A DNA stretch of 64,000 bases from assembly GCA_036924285.1 (NCBI GenBank), contig JAYKYS010000004.1, forward strand, positions 30,474,001-30,538,000, written 5' to 3'. The notes under the pieces are model-generated. The model ran no database searches. It was not told the origin of the DNA and saw only the letters and a list, made by a program, of their open reading frames with translations. Made by a program: the position numbers and the translations under genes. Numbering within the stretch: the first letter of the stretch is position 1; every line of letters begins with the position of its first letter. Shown here piece by piece: positions 9,862-20,429 of the stretch. This stretch comes from Asterella californica. Taxonomy: Eukaryota; Streptophyta; Marchantiopsida; Marchantiales; Aytoniaceae.

Positions 9862-11223
9862 TCATCGTGCAAGCTTCCCTGTAAGCTTGTCGGACTCCAT
9901 CAACCACTTGAGCGGCTGGTGATCAGTGATGAGAGTAAAAGGGTTCCCAAACAGATAACATCGGAAATGTGCAACAGCCCACACTGCAGCTAAACACTCC
10001 CCCTCGTATGAACTGTACCTCGCCTCCGCCGAATTGTTGGAGCGACTGACATACGCCACCACAAACTCCTTTTTCTCATCATCATGCTGAGTCAGCACTG
10101 CTCCAAGTCCCAACATACTCCAATCAGTGTGCAGTTGGAAAGGACGTCCCCTAACGGGTCTCCTCAAGATGGGAGCAGATGTCAACCTATCCTTGAGCTC
10201 CACGAAAGCTCGCTCTTGCTCATCTCCCCATTGCCACTCTTGGTCCACCTTCATCAGCTTGGTCAATGGCTTCACAATTGCACTAAATCCTTTCACGTAT
10301 CGACGATAAAAGTTCGCCAAACCAACAAATGCTCGAACTCGACTCACATCTGTGGGGCGTGGAATACGTGCAATGGCCTCGACCTTCGTTTGTTGAACAC
10401 CCAACCCGCCTGGGTAGATGGTGTGACCCAAATTCTCTACCAACTCCTGGAAGAACTTACATTTCCCAGGATGTAACTTCAATCCATGAGCTCTCAACCG
10501 CTCGAACACATCTCGCAAGTGTCTCTCGTGCTCCTCCACTGTACCACTATAGACCAAGATGTCGTCAATATAGCATCTGACAAAATCCAATCCTGCTAGG
10601 ATCCTATCCATCACTCTTTGGAATTCAGCAGAGGCGTTCTTCAACCCAAATGGTAAGAACCGCCATTGATACAAACAATCCTTGCCGTGAGAGTCAATCC
10701 CCCAGAATGCTGTCTTGGGCTTATCTTCTTCTCTCACTGGCAACTGATGATACCCTGCTCGAAGATCCAAAGTACTGAAGACCTTCACATGCCCCACTGC
10801 ATCAAAGATCTCCTTAGGTGTCGGCATGGCATACTTATCGGACTTTGTCTGTCGATTGATAGGACGATAGTCTCCACACATGCGCCTATCCGTGTAGTTG
10901 CCATACATATCCTTCTTTGCTGGCATAACTGTGGCAGATGCATACTCTCCATGCGACATCTCCACCAACCCAGCTTCCACCAAGTCTTGAGTCCTACTCT
11001 AGATCAAGGTTCTCTCCATGTCACTGTACCTGTAAGGACGTCGAAAGATTGGCGTGTCATTAGCCAAGTCGATCCGTATACCTGGTCCCTTCAAGGTACC
11101 CAAATCCTTCATACTAAAGGCAAAACAATTCCTGTAGCTCTTCAGGAATCTCTGAACTCTTTGTCTCTCCTCTTCTATAAGCTTGGGTCCAATCTCTGGC
11201 TCCCAAGTATCCTCTGTCACCAT
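9862..11223 (-). pseudogene. Reverse transcriptase and RNase H of element H
   Basis: Two open stretches (9862-10983 and 10999-11223) in one frame, separated by TAG at 10999-11001. RT motifs: RMCGDYRPIN, FSTLDLRAGYHQ, LPFGLKNASAEFQ, catalytic YIDD in RCYIDDILVYS (about 10555-10585), then LGHTI and the thumb. RNase H follows with LHTDWSMLGLGAVL (D) , SSYEGECLAAVWA (E) and LITDHQPLKWL (D). The frame stops at TGA 9862-9864, where relatives have Trp in LARWAL. All catalytic residues of RT are retained. YIDD differs from FLDD of elements A and B, so H is a separate Ty3 lineage. Confidence 0.88.
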
Positions 11224-11253
11224 GCTAGAGGTAGAAGACGAAGTCGTTGACTG

Positions 11254-12450
11254 CTATCTTGCAGCCTCTGGAGCAGTTTCCTTCTGCTCACCATCAACAA
11301 TCTTCCCCGCTACTGTGCGAAAAACTTCTGCAGTTCTAGCTGCAAGCTCCACACTCTCTCCTACGACATCCCATGATGTCCAAGGATGACGAACTCCACG
11401 TGCCTTGCCCCCAGCCTTTGCCTCCACCAACCCTGTAGGCAAAGAGCTCAAGAGTGTCTGAGCAGTAACACCCGTCAATTGCATACGACGCTGCTCAGCC
11501 AATCCAAGACTAACAATCCATGTCAAGCAGTTCAAGTCCATTGCTTGACCCAACACTTGACGACGTGAAGCCTCTGACACCGAAGCTACTGCAGTCGTAC
11601 CCGTAGGAAAACCCATCGCTCTCTCTCTCTCGTCGGCATTGGGCTCCACCAACTGTTGTAACCGAGCATCCCACACAAGCCCAGGTCCTCCATCTCTGTA
11701 AGCATGTGACGCTGGAAAGCTCACCAAAGTGGGTAACGCTGCCATAGGTTGTCTCACTAGGTTCACAACTGCCATGGGTGATCTATCGACGACTCTCACT
11801 ACTTGAGATCGTCGTCCTGCATCCAAGATGCCATCCACTGTGAGGTGCGTTGGTCGTCTCACTACATCGTGTGCGCGCTTGAGCACCTCTCTTGGTAACA
11901 AGTTCGTCCACCACAACCGTGGACGATGTGCACGAGATCCCACTCTCGCTGCATCTAACAACACTGCCGGTCCGACCCAAGACCGCACTTGGTGCACACT
12001 CGTCATCATATGTGCACGAGCATCACCCAACAAAGGAACGTTCTCCAAGATGTACGCTGGAGAATCCACCTCATGCATCTGGAGATGTCGTAAGATTCGT
12101 AACATCTCCCAGAACATCCTAGATCGCGGATCATGTAAACCCTGACCTCTCCCAGCACGCGTGTGACCTTGACATGGCCACCCGGCTATCACCAAGTGAA
12201 TGGTGCCAACAAACGTGAGATCCTACGCCCCCAGCAGCGAAATATCTGACGGTAATGCTTGCTGGTATCCTCTAACAGCTGATATAGGCAACAACTCAGG
12301 ATATCTCTGCACCAAACGCGCCACATGACGCAATGAGACACGTCTTGCGACCTCATCTCTCTCCACATACAAGTATCGATGTACTTGTATGCCTGCCTGC
12401 AATACCGCAGCCAAACCTGTGCTGATCCCTCCAAACAGCTCCAGCACACA
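11254..12450 (-). pseudogene. Cytosine-5 DNA methyltransferase domain of element H, DNMT3-like
   Basis: The domain starts in the preceding open stretch, with motif I (VLELFGGISTGLAAVLQAG, about 12390-12450) and GIQVHRYLYVE. After TAG at 12223-12225 it continues in the same frame. Motif IV follows with the catalytic PCQ (AGWPCQGHTRAGRGQG, about 12150-12185), then motif VI ENV (AYILENVP), motif VIII (RVGSRAHRPRLWWTN), and motifs IX-X (ERERAMGFP; RRQVLGQAMDLN). Motif order is canonical, not permuted as in DRM. The A-H-R-x-R-x-x-W-x-N block and the motif I neighbourhood look most like DNMT3. It would transfer methyl from S-adenosylmethionine to cytosine C5. The catalytic Cys survives; one stop between motifs I and IV, probably CAG to TAG, inactivates this copy. 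It lies between protease and RT, inside the polyprotein. Confidence 0.88.
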
Positions 12451-15372
12451 CACACCCTCTTTTGGATACTGCCATGCAATGAGAGTCGTATCCAATGGTG
12501 TTAAGATCACAGGGCCAGTAACAGGAACACCCCGATGTTCTTCTACTGGCGGTACAAAGGCTTCACTCCAAGCTTGCTGTACCAACCGATCGGCATATTG
12601 CTGCAACTCTCCACTCGAACTCCAGAGCGGAACATCCAAAGCAGATGGTACTAACATAGACATGCTAGGCATGTCCTCCACCTCCTCAAAGACCGGAGTA
12701 TCCTCCGCATGGGCATTGCCCTCTAACAACTCGTCTGGCCAAGTGATGACCGAACTGAAACCTGCAACGGATGCCATCGTCCCTGATGTAAGCTCCGTTG
12801 CCCCAATTCTAGCACTGAACCGCACTGGTAAGCGGCTCACTCGTCCCTCACCGGACTGCCAACCTGGTCTGTAAGATGCTGTCTCCGTCCAATAGTCGAT
12901 CACGAACCCCATAGGGTATAATACAGCACCTCCAACCAATACATCATAAGACTCCGCGGCCGTAACGATAGCCTTGGCCCTCACCATGGAACCATCCGTG
13001 GGATGATCTGGTCTAACTCTCACAGTCAGCAACTCGCGTGTCATGTGTAGAGTTGTACCTCCTGATCCTCCTAGAGATGTCTGTAGCTGGAATGGACATC
13101 TCTCTACTTCGGACTTCCTTAGGCCCAAACCGATACACGCCGCCTTCCCCAACATCAACGGTTGAGCTCCAGAGTCTAACAACACTTTCTGTGGTCGATA
13201 CACCTTCCCTGAAGGTGCCACCAAACAGAAGATACCACTTCTGTTGTCCAACAACACCACACCTGGTGTCAATCCAGCACGGTCAATTGCCGGCCTAGCT
13301 GGTAACTCATCTAGTCTGGCAGCCGCTGCTTGCCAAGTACCACTAGTAGCTGTCCTGATCTTCGACTCCATGGACACATCTACCGTCTCTTGCTGAACCA
13401 CCTCAGCACTAGAGGTAACCACATCCTCGTTCTCACTGAGCGTGGCTGCCAACTGGAACACTGGAGCCAAGCTGACTCCCAATGCCCTCATATCCGTGGC
13501 TGAAAATAGTGGGGCTCGCAAAACTACTGTAGCCGTCCCCAACATCGGATTCGACGTCGCATCCACAGACGTCGAAGGTTGACTCGCATTATCCCCACTC
13601 TTGGATGTCGATGTCTCCAACTCCACTGCACCATCGGTAGACCGTTTAGGAACCATAGAAGTGGTCCTCAATGCCTCTGATAGCGTGAACGATTGAGGAA
13701 GTCTGGTCTGTCTACCAGCCTCCCCGCGTTGTGGATCCAACTCCACTGACGCACCTCGTGGCTCAGAGATACGTACTGCACTTCGAGTCACTGCCGCAGA
13801 CGCCTCAATCTGCGCCACACCAGCCATGAAGTCGAAGTCACCTCCTTCTCCTCCATAAGACGTGGAAGCTTCTGTTCCACCAGATCTCCGCTGAGCCATA
13901 GCCATACTAGCTATCCTCTGCTCCAACTGCTCAATCCGAGCAGCCATACTTGCTTCTGACGTCGTAGCAGACGGTGGACCAACTGGTCCTCTCCCAGGTG
14001 CTGGACCTCTACCTCCAGCTCGACCACCACGGCCTCCTTGAGCTCCTCCGCCTCGTCCACGATCAGTCTTCCCGTGCCGTAGCTCCGGATGGAGATCAAA
14101 ACAACGGTCACTACTGTGACCTGGTCGCTCGCAGTGCTCACACTGCCTAGGCACCGCTTGAGACGTCCCAGATGTCTCATAACTACCTCTCCTTTGTGGA
14201 CAATCCTTCTGCTGATGAGGACCATCACACGTCCAGCAAGGACCTGCTTGCTGCTGACTAGAGAAGGACGGCATGGGCTTCTGCCCACCAGATCCTCCAG
14301 CACCTCCATGGGATCGTGAGTGCTCAGCACGATCTTTACCACCACCACCACCACCTCGCTGTTGCGTAGCTTGTGATCCTCGAGAAAAGGAGGTTGCCCC
14401 ATGTGATGCGTCTCTGCTGAACCCTGCAGTCACCACCCTCTCCTCTATCATGTTGAGCTCAATCCGCTCAGCCAAACCAAAGACAACCATCAATGTCGGA
14501 GCGGTGTCTCTAAGGAGAGTGGCATCTCTGACTCTCCTACGCAGCTCCCGGTCTAGTATCCCATACCAGAACTGGACTGCCTGTGCTTCCGTCACTCCTT
14601 GAGTAACGCTGATCAACCGCCTCATGCGAGTAAATGCCTCGCGTAGGCTCTCTCCAGTCTTCCGCTGGAACTCCTGCAGACTCTTCAACTTGTCGGTCCG
14701 CACACCCTGATAATTCTTCCTCAAACAGTGGAAGAACTGAACCACAGGGTTAAACTCTGGTGGTATCCCGCTCGCACTACCACCTGCTCCACTACTAGTG
14801 GATGCATCGCTGGTAGTAGGGACTCCGCCACCCGTGGATGTACCACTACTACTGGCACCTGACCTCGAAGGTGCTACGCCTCCCGAAACTGCACCAGTAG
14901 TGATAGAAACGTAGTTGGGAGACCAATGTTGTCTCCACAACTCAATCTCAACACCGTAGTCTCGTCTGAACTCGTGGTAATCGTCCATCGGCGGTCCCTC
15001 CAAGTGCTGAAACAAACCCTTCCACGCCATGAAAGGTGTGAACAATTGTGGGTTCCGCATCTGTTGCAGATCGCACCAACTGTCGAACTCCTGGATAAAG
15101 TCATCCAGCTCAATGGTACCCACCGTACCCGAGTAAAGTCGAGGTCACTTTGTGGTCCCATAGATCTCGTCCATGTCCCACAACAACGATGTGATGATAC
15201 TAGACTCACCACCAGAAAACGCACTATCTGCGTCTGACTCGTCCTCTGGAACAACCAACGGCAATGGTGTAGGTAGTCGGTACCTCACCCCACTCCGTGT
15301 ATACCCACTATCCGAGAAGTCCCCACCAGAACCTCCCGAGAACTCCGTGGTGATAGAATCTCGCGAACACAA
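12223..15372 (-). pseudogene. Gag and protease (plus methyltransferase N-terminus) of element H
   Basis: One frame from ATG at 15372 (MCSRDSITTEF), interrupted once by TGA at 15145-15147 (perhaps from CGA). The long open stretch (12223-15123, 966 codons) begins GTIELDDFIQEFD. Gag capsid-like helices lie around residues 1-240, with a Gly/Ser/Thr-rich insert near 80-115. Two zinc knuckles follow: CWTCDGPHQQKDC (CX2CX3HX4C) and CEHCERPGHSSDRC (CX2CX4HX4C). Then come a Gly/Arg-rich patch, a Thr/Ser-rich linker, the aspartic protease with DSGA (KVLLDSGAQPLML, about 13164-13190), and DNMT motif I from about residue 885. Gag, protease and methyltransferase are fused with no frameshift between them, unlike elements A and B. 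Confidence 0.85.
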
Positions 15373-16082
15373 TCTCTAACCCGAATGTCGAAATCCCCGT
15401 CACCACCGTAACTACAACTTGCCTATCCCCGCTCCTACTGAGCTCACCTATCCCTTACTAGGACAGTCAAGGTAAGGGCAACCTGTACCTGCCATCACCA
15501 CAAGTAGCCTCTCACGGTTTGTTGGTCGTCACTCCAACTGCACCGTGAGAGAAACAAAGGTAGTCTGACTGGTCATCACTCTAGCCTCACTACCGACAGC
15601 ACACTAGAGTGAACTCACTCTGGAAATCAAGCGCCAACACAAGCAAACGCGGCGCACAAACAGGAAGCAGAATATGGAGGGGTTCCAACCACAAGAAGTC
15701 CAAACGATAATCCTCCACACTCAAACATTCACATAAAGAGAAACCCAGCCCCACTCTGACTGACGCGTCTTCTTCGATGATCACATGCACAATATATGAT
15801 CACCGACTGTCATAACCTGCACCTAAGGTCACTAACTAGCCGTCCACACCTCTAGTAGCTCCAAAATATCAACGTGATAGCTCTACTAGCTCATCTAAGA
15901 CAACTGCCACCAATTGCCTCCATACGCGTCTTTACGGTATAAGCAAACACTACCACAACAGCAGCTTCCCCTTAGTACTCTGGGGTCGCCTTACCACTCC
16001 TCTAGGAACGTGCGAGCAGGTCTCCTACTACCTTAAACCAGCCCCTAAGTACTTGCACGCATCCTTGTAAGACACCAAGAGC

Positions 16083-16200
16083 TATTGATCTAGTGGTACA
16101 GCCAAAGTTGAGACTACAGAGTTAAGCGTCCAAGTCCAGAAATAGTGTTGGGATGGGTGACCTACTGGTTTTACACTTCCCACACAACTGAAACTTGGAT
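16083..16200 (+). other. 5S rRNA-like segment in the H LTR (right copy)
   Basis: GAGTTAAGCGTCCAAG (from 16118) and GGGATGGGTGACCTACTGG (about 16150-16168) match the intermediate element and box C of plant 5S rRNA in order and spacing. The 5' third of 5S is not recognisable; instead there is a tRNA A-box-like TGATCTAGTGG near 16086. Orientation is opposite to element coding. Cassandra-type TRIM elements carry 5S sequence in their LTRs; finding it in a coding Ty3 LTR is unusual. Confidence 0.65.
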
Positions 16201-16539
16201 ACCTCTCTCACGCACGCCAGCAAGCTGGCTTGCGGCGGGCGCGAGCTCGGGCTCCGCCTCCGCACTCTCGCACTCCGCTCTCACGCCTCCGCACTCACGC
16301 ACCTCTGCTCCTCGAAGCCTCTAAACGCCTCCTAACACACAACTCCACACCTCGACACTCCCGCTCCTCTCACTTGGTTGCGTTGGAATCGTCTTCCCGG
16401 CACGCACCTACTGCACTCCTCAGATCCAAAAATTATCGACCCAATCCAACCTGACACTCCCCGACGCACTTCGGCCGACCTAAAACCCGTCACCAAAACC
16501 CGTCATCAGAAATTCGACTTCCCATAACTCGCAAACGGC

Positions 16540-17868
16540 TCGACCAAACTTCGTGAATCTTCCTGCACTAGGACCGTCTTCCCAGCGCGCTTCCAACGAG
16601 CCCACATCGGCCTGACATTGTCGACTATTTCGTCTACCACGCCCAAATGCGCACTTCAGTCCGAAATTGGTCACTTCAACACATTCCGCGAAATTTCAGC
16701 AGCGCTTCCGCACTACCTCACCACCAAATCGGCCTCGAACAGGTTCAGACGACACCCATACACACAGCGATCACAACACCAAAACAAGCCACTCCACGCA
16801 CGCGCGCACTCGCAAATCGAAGATACCAACGATCTGCCAACTCCGGAGATACCACCGACAGCAATCTACGACCTGAAATCCCTAAACCAGACCTCTCAAT
16901 CCAAGTTCTTCAAGTGATAACAAGGTATGTACTCACTCCACCTGCCAACAGGCACTAGACAATCACTACAGTCGAGCCAAATCCACTCTGTGCTCGCAGA
17001 AAATCCAGATCTCGCTCTCAAGACTACTCACCATAGCCAGGAGCTTGAAGGCTCAACTTGAAGAACTGAGGTCTCCAAACCCCTACCTGCAAAGTATACC
17101 CCTTGTGGGCACTCTCACCAACTTGCCCTAACGGTCTTACCGGGGTCCGTCACTTCGCACTCGGTCAACCTAGTCGAGTTACCAAACTGACGTGACACCT
17201 TGGCTAAACTCCACGAAACTAGTGCACTAGATTCGTCTCTCCAATGCGCTTCCAAAGAGCCCACTCCGGCCCGACATTGACAAGTATTTCAGCTGCCATG
17301 CCCAAACGCGCAATCCGGCTCCAACAAGACACTTCAAGAACATTCCGCAAAATTTCTGCAGCGCTTCCGCATGACAGAAATCTCCACTCGACCCCAACAA
17401 CAGCAAATCGATCTGCGACCAGCAATGTAGCATGCACCCACACACCTCGATCACAGCTCCAACAATCAACCACGAACGACAACGCTCGAAGATACCAACG
17501 GACGATTTCAGATTTCAGATCAGCGAGCTCTTACTGAACTCCGCCTCGACTTGCACTCAGTTCTTCGAGTAATCTGTATATAGAAATTACCATCTCCAAC
17601 ACTACAACACTGATTACTCACAAATGGTCAAGCCACACCCACTCTAAACGCGAAGAGAATCCGGGTTACACTCAACTAGACTATCCACCATAGCCTGGAG
17701 GTTGAAGGCTCAACTCGAAGAACTAAGGCCTCCAAGCCCTACCTGCGAAGTTTACCCCTAGTGGGCTCTCTCACCAACTCGGTCTAACGGCACTAACGGC
17801 CTTACCGGGCTGCGCCACTTCGCACTCGGTCAACCTAGCCGAGGTGCCCAAACTGACGTGACACCACA
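16540..17868. repeat. Tandem duplication of about 660 bp in the right H LTR
   Basis: Blocks shared by both units include GCTTCCAA(C/A)GAGCCCAC, ATTTC(A/T)GCAGCGCTTCCGCA, CACCATAGCC(A/T)GGAG, GAAGGCTCAACT and CTTCGCACTCGGTCAACCTAG. Unit 1 is about 16540-17201, unit 2 about 17203-17868. The units are clearly diverged, so the duplication is old. Confidence 0.6.
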
Positions 17869-18120
17869 CATGATATAGTTTTTGACAAGAATCAGTTCTA
17901 CGTCTATCATACTAGCTAGCATATCCTCCAAGACCAGTTTTTGTTGGGAGAAAAGTTTATCTTCATGATCGAAAGACAAAGAAGGTTGACATCAAACTGT
18001 TGCACGATCAGCACATTATTATTAAAAATGTGCTACATGTACTCTCACTACACAAGAATATAATTTTTGCTCGCATGTTTGATTTTAAAGTGGTTGGTGT
18101 GTTATCGACAACCAAAACCT
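17869..18120 (+). pseudogene. Ty1/copia pol fragment (pre-integrase region)
   Basis: A plus-strand frame reads RKTKKVDIKLLHDQHIIIKN, then VLHVLSLHKN and RMFDFKVVG (about 17965-18105). This resembles the copia-type segment between protease and integrase with the pattern LKNVLYVPxLxKNLISV. No catalytic motif lies in the fragment; flanks are unrelated elements. A relic with no function expected. Confidence 0.5.
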
Positions 18121-18149
18121 CTTTCGTGTCTTTGCCACCCAAACATTGT

Positions 18150-18640
18150 AAAACAGATTCAAGAAAGAGATTAATAGACGTGAAGTGAAGTTTCAAGTAG
18201 ACGAAGAAGTATGATTGAGTACGAAGAACTTCATCATTCTTGAAGAAATATCGGCGAATTCTCATCAATGTTTGCAAGATCCTTTGTGATTGTAAAGAAT
18301 CCACACGAAGATGTCTATACTTTAGGTCTTCCTCCCGAGTGGCAGTTACATATGACCTTTCATGTTTCTTTATTAAAGAAATACTTCAAAGATGATTTGC
18401 GACTGGAGCGCAAACAAGTTCTCAAGCCTCAATGTGATGTCATGCGCGATGAAGCAAAATACGATGTGGAGATCATTTTGCGACTACGGCACAAATCTAA
18501 CCTAACGGAGTACTTGGTCAAATGACGTGGATATCATTCGAAAGAAGCAACTTGAGTGCTACAAGAAGATCTAGAACGTGCAAGCGAAGTATTGGATCTC
18601 TTCAAACGGTGACAAGGACAACAATTGCGTTAGCAAGACG
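18150..18640 (+). pseudogene. Chromovirus D integrase C-terminus and chromodomain (decayed)
   Basis: Closely parallel to element C (41790-42269) on the opposite strand. It has KFQVDEEV-stop-LSTKNF, then FVIVKNPHEDVYTL, FHVSLLKKYFKDDLR, and a chromodomain segment (YDVEIILRLRHKSNLTEYLVK, about 18455-18524). After a TGA at 18523 it reads GYHSKEAT and SEVLDLFK. Several stops and a frame change disable it. In chromoviruses this domain steers integration to particular chromatin. Confidence 0.8.
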
Positions 18641-18779
18641 AGGACATCTTCTTCCAGCGAGGAGTGAAGGAACTACGAATCATATGACTAGCAACTTGAT
18701 ACGATTTGGACCGATGGACTCTGTAGCTTTGACTTGTATTTTGTGGAAATAAATAATTTATTTCTTGGAAATTGTCTAA

Positions 18780-19757
18780 GTGTATTGGTAGTGCATAGCT
18801 ATGATAAGTTTTGATCAGATGCATAGGATGTTGTCAAGAGGAGGAACGAAGCACATTCAAAGGAAGCGAGTTGGTTTAGAAAAGCATCTAAATCAAGACC
18901 AAGTCTTGATGTCAAGACTTAGGTTTGCTTTAACGTTGGCAAAGTGAGTGTGAATGGTTTACACTTATCTTGGGGCTTGAAGTGATCTTATGTTGTGGTT
19001 TTCTAACTGCAAGGTAAACTTAACTGTGCGTCTGAATCAAATCAGGTTGCATCTAGAAAGTGAGCTTGGGGAGACTTAGTAAGTATGTGTGAATACTTAT
19101 AAGTTAGCAAGTTAGAGTCTTAAGTAGAATGTTTAAAAATTGTCAACTAATTAGTTTTGTTTAGGTATGACCAAAGAGGTTAGGCTTCTCAGAGACTAGT
19201 TGGAATTTTCTAAGTATTCTAGCGACAACTTAAGACCCAAGCCAAGAAGAGAATTGCATATTAGCTACCAGAACGCAATTCTGACAGCAAGGGGTTGGTT
19301 ATCCATTTTGAACTTGCCATTGCGAGTAGGACTTATCGGCTTGGCCGGATAGTCAAGAACATATGAACCCCAAGTGGTTCTCTGAATCAAAGTTGAAACA
19401 TTGGATTAAGACGTAGGGTCGTCTTTGGATAGGCTCCTAAGGCGACCCAGACAAATGTTAACTAAGGAGACAAGTTTGAAAACGGACCGAAATGCAAGTC
19501 TTAGACATGGGTCCGAGCGGATCGAGATATGGATATAACGCATATGGACTCTGGTCTGAACAACAAAGTCTCAATTTGGCGTTAGACCATGTTCTTCGAA
19601 ACAATACGAAGTGTTAGAGCTTCAATGGCATTTTGAGTCATGGACGGAGCTCTAGATAAGATCATGATGGGAGTAAGGTATCAGTGGAAAAGTCTCGATA
19701 AGAGCTTTTCAATGATACAAAGAACACCTCGAACTGACATTGAGTTTATGACGTAGG
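18780..19757 (+). repeat. 3' non-coding and partial LTR sequence of chromovirus D
   Basis: Matches the reverse complement of 41650-41110 (between the chromodomain and 3' LTR of element C) up to about 19320. From about 19345 it matches part of the C LTR (AAGTGGTTCTCTGAA, AGTGTTAGAGCTTCAA). It ends where element E is inserted at 19758. Confidence 0.7.
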
Positions 19758-20235
19758 TGTAATAAGTAGAGTTCTACTTATCGATTAGAGATGAAAATTG
19801 ATTTGGTATAACAATCAGTTACGACTAAGTCGGTCTGATAATACATGCAGCAAAAGAGTATTTCTACTAATAGACTAGAGCGTCAAAAGTTCACCATAAC
19901 TTTATGGAAGTAATTTGAGAGTCCAAATGATGTTATTTTTATTCAAAAACGGACCGCTAGAGGTAGGGCTTAAGACATGCCTAAAATGCACTGGTTTGTA
20001 CTCTTCGAGAGTTTTTCAACGAGCCTTTATTTGGCTCATTTTGAGCCCTCTAGATGTTATTTTGGAGTTCAGATCTAAAGGTGCATGTAAACCACGTCAG
20101 TGATCCGTGTGCTCACTTTGAGAGGTCAACATTGACTTGAATTTTATCATGTACTCCTTCTATCACTATAAAAAGTATGAGAATGTATCTCCAAGGACAT
20201 TCGAGTTTGAGTTCACTCTAGAGTCCCGTCTTACA
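19758..20235 (+). repeat. 5' LTR of element E
   Basis: 478 bases, diverged copy of 30002-30493. Shared blocks include AGAGTTCTACTTATCGATTAG, ATACATGCAGCAAAAGAGTA, TGCATGTAAACCACGTCAG and CATGTACTCCTTCTATCACTAT. The last contains a TATA-like stretch just before the end, a possible promoter. Confidence 0.82.
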
Positions 20236-20237
20236 AT

Positions 20238-20248
20238 GATATCAGAGT
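20238..20248 (+). other. Primer-binding site of element E (tRNA-iMet type)
   Basis: TGATATCAGAG lies two bases after the LTR. It differs by one base from the common plant PBS TGGTATCAGAG, complementary to the 3' end of initiator tRNA-Met. Confidence 0.65.
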
Positions 20249-20429
20249 AGAGAACTCTAAGAGAGCTGATTACCTTTCTTAGAAGGACCTTTGATCGAGG
20301 TACATGGTAATTAGAACTCTGAGTACGTCGAAAGGTTAGTCTCGAGTATAGAGAGTGTATAAGAGAGCTATGTGACGGACGGAGATAGATTTTCAACTCC
20401 AAAATTATCATTCTTGAATCCTTCCACAT

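Larger units (their letters stand above)
6327..17868 (-). mobile_element. Ty3/gypsy retrotransposon H carrying a DNA methyltransferase and a PHD finger
   Basis: LTR-like DNA at 6327-7954 and 15294-17868 flanks a coding block (15372-8128) in one frame: Gag, protease, C5-methyltransferase, RT, RNase H, integrase, PHD. The polypurine tract is at 7955-7968. All eight disruptions are stop codons (15145, 12223, 11254, 10999, 9862, 9787, 9391, 8200) with no frameshift. The left LTR copy is cut by element A. It aligns with the right copy as far as sequence that, on the right, codes for the Gag N-terminus. So either the LTR overlaps the gag start, or the left part belongs to a second H copy. DNMT-bearing Ty3 elements are known from charophyte algae; this looks like one. 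Confidence 0.85.
15294..17868 (-). repeat. 5' LTR region of element H
   Basis: The outer end is at 17868 (minus TGTGGTGTCACG). The inner end is uncertain, because similarity to the left copy runs into the first codons of Gag (15294-15372). It holds a 5S-like block (16116-16169) and an internal direct duplication (units about 16540-17201 and 17203-17868). No primer-binding site was recognised on the gag side. Confidence 0.65.

Noticed and set aside
12223..12450. Methyltransferase as a separate host gene nested in the element
   Set aside because: It shares the exact frame with protease upstream and RT downstream, without introns or its own start.
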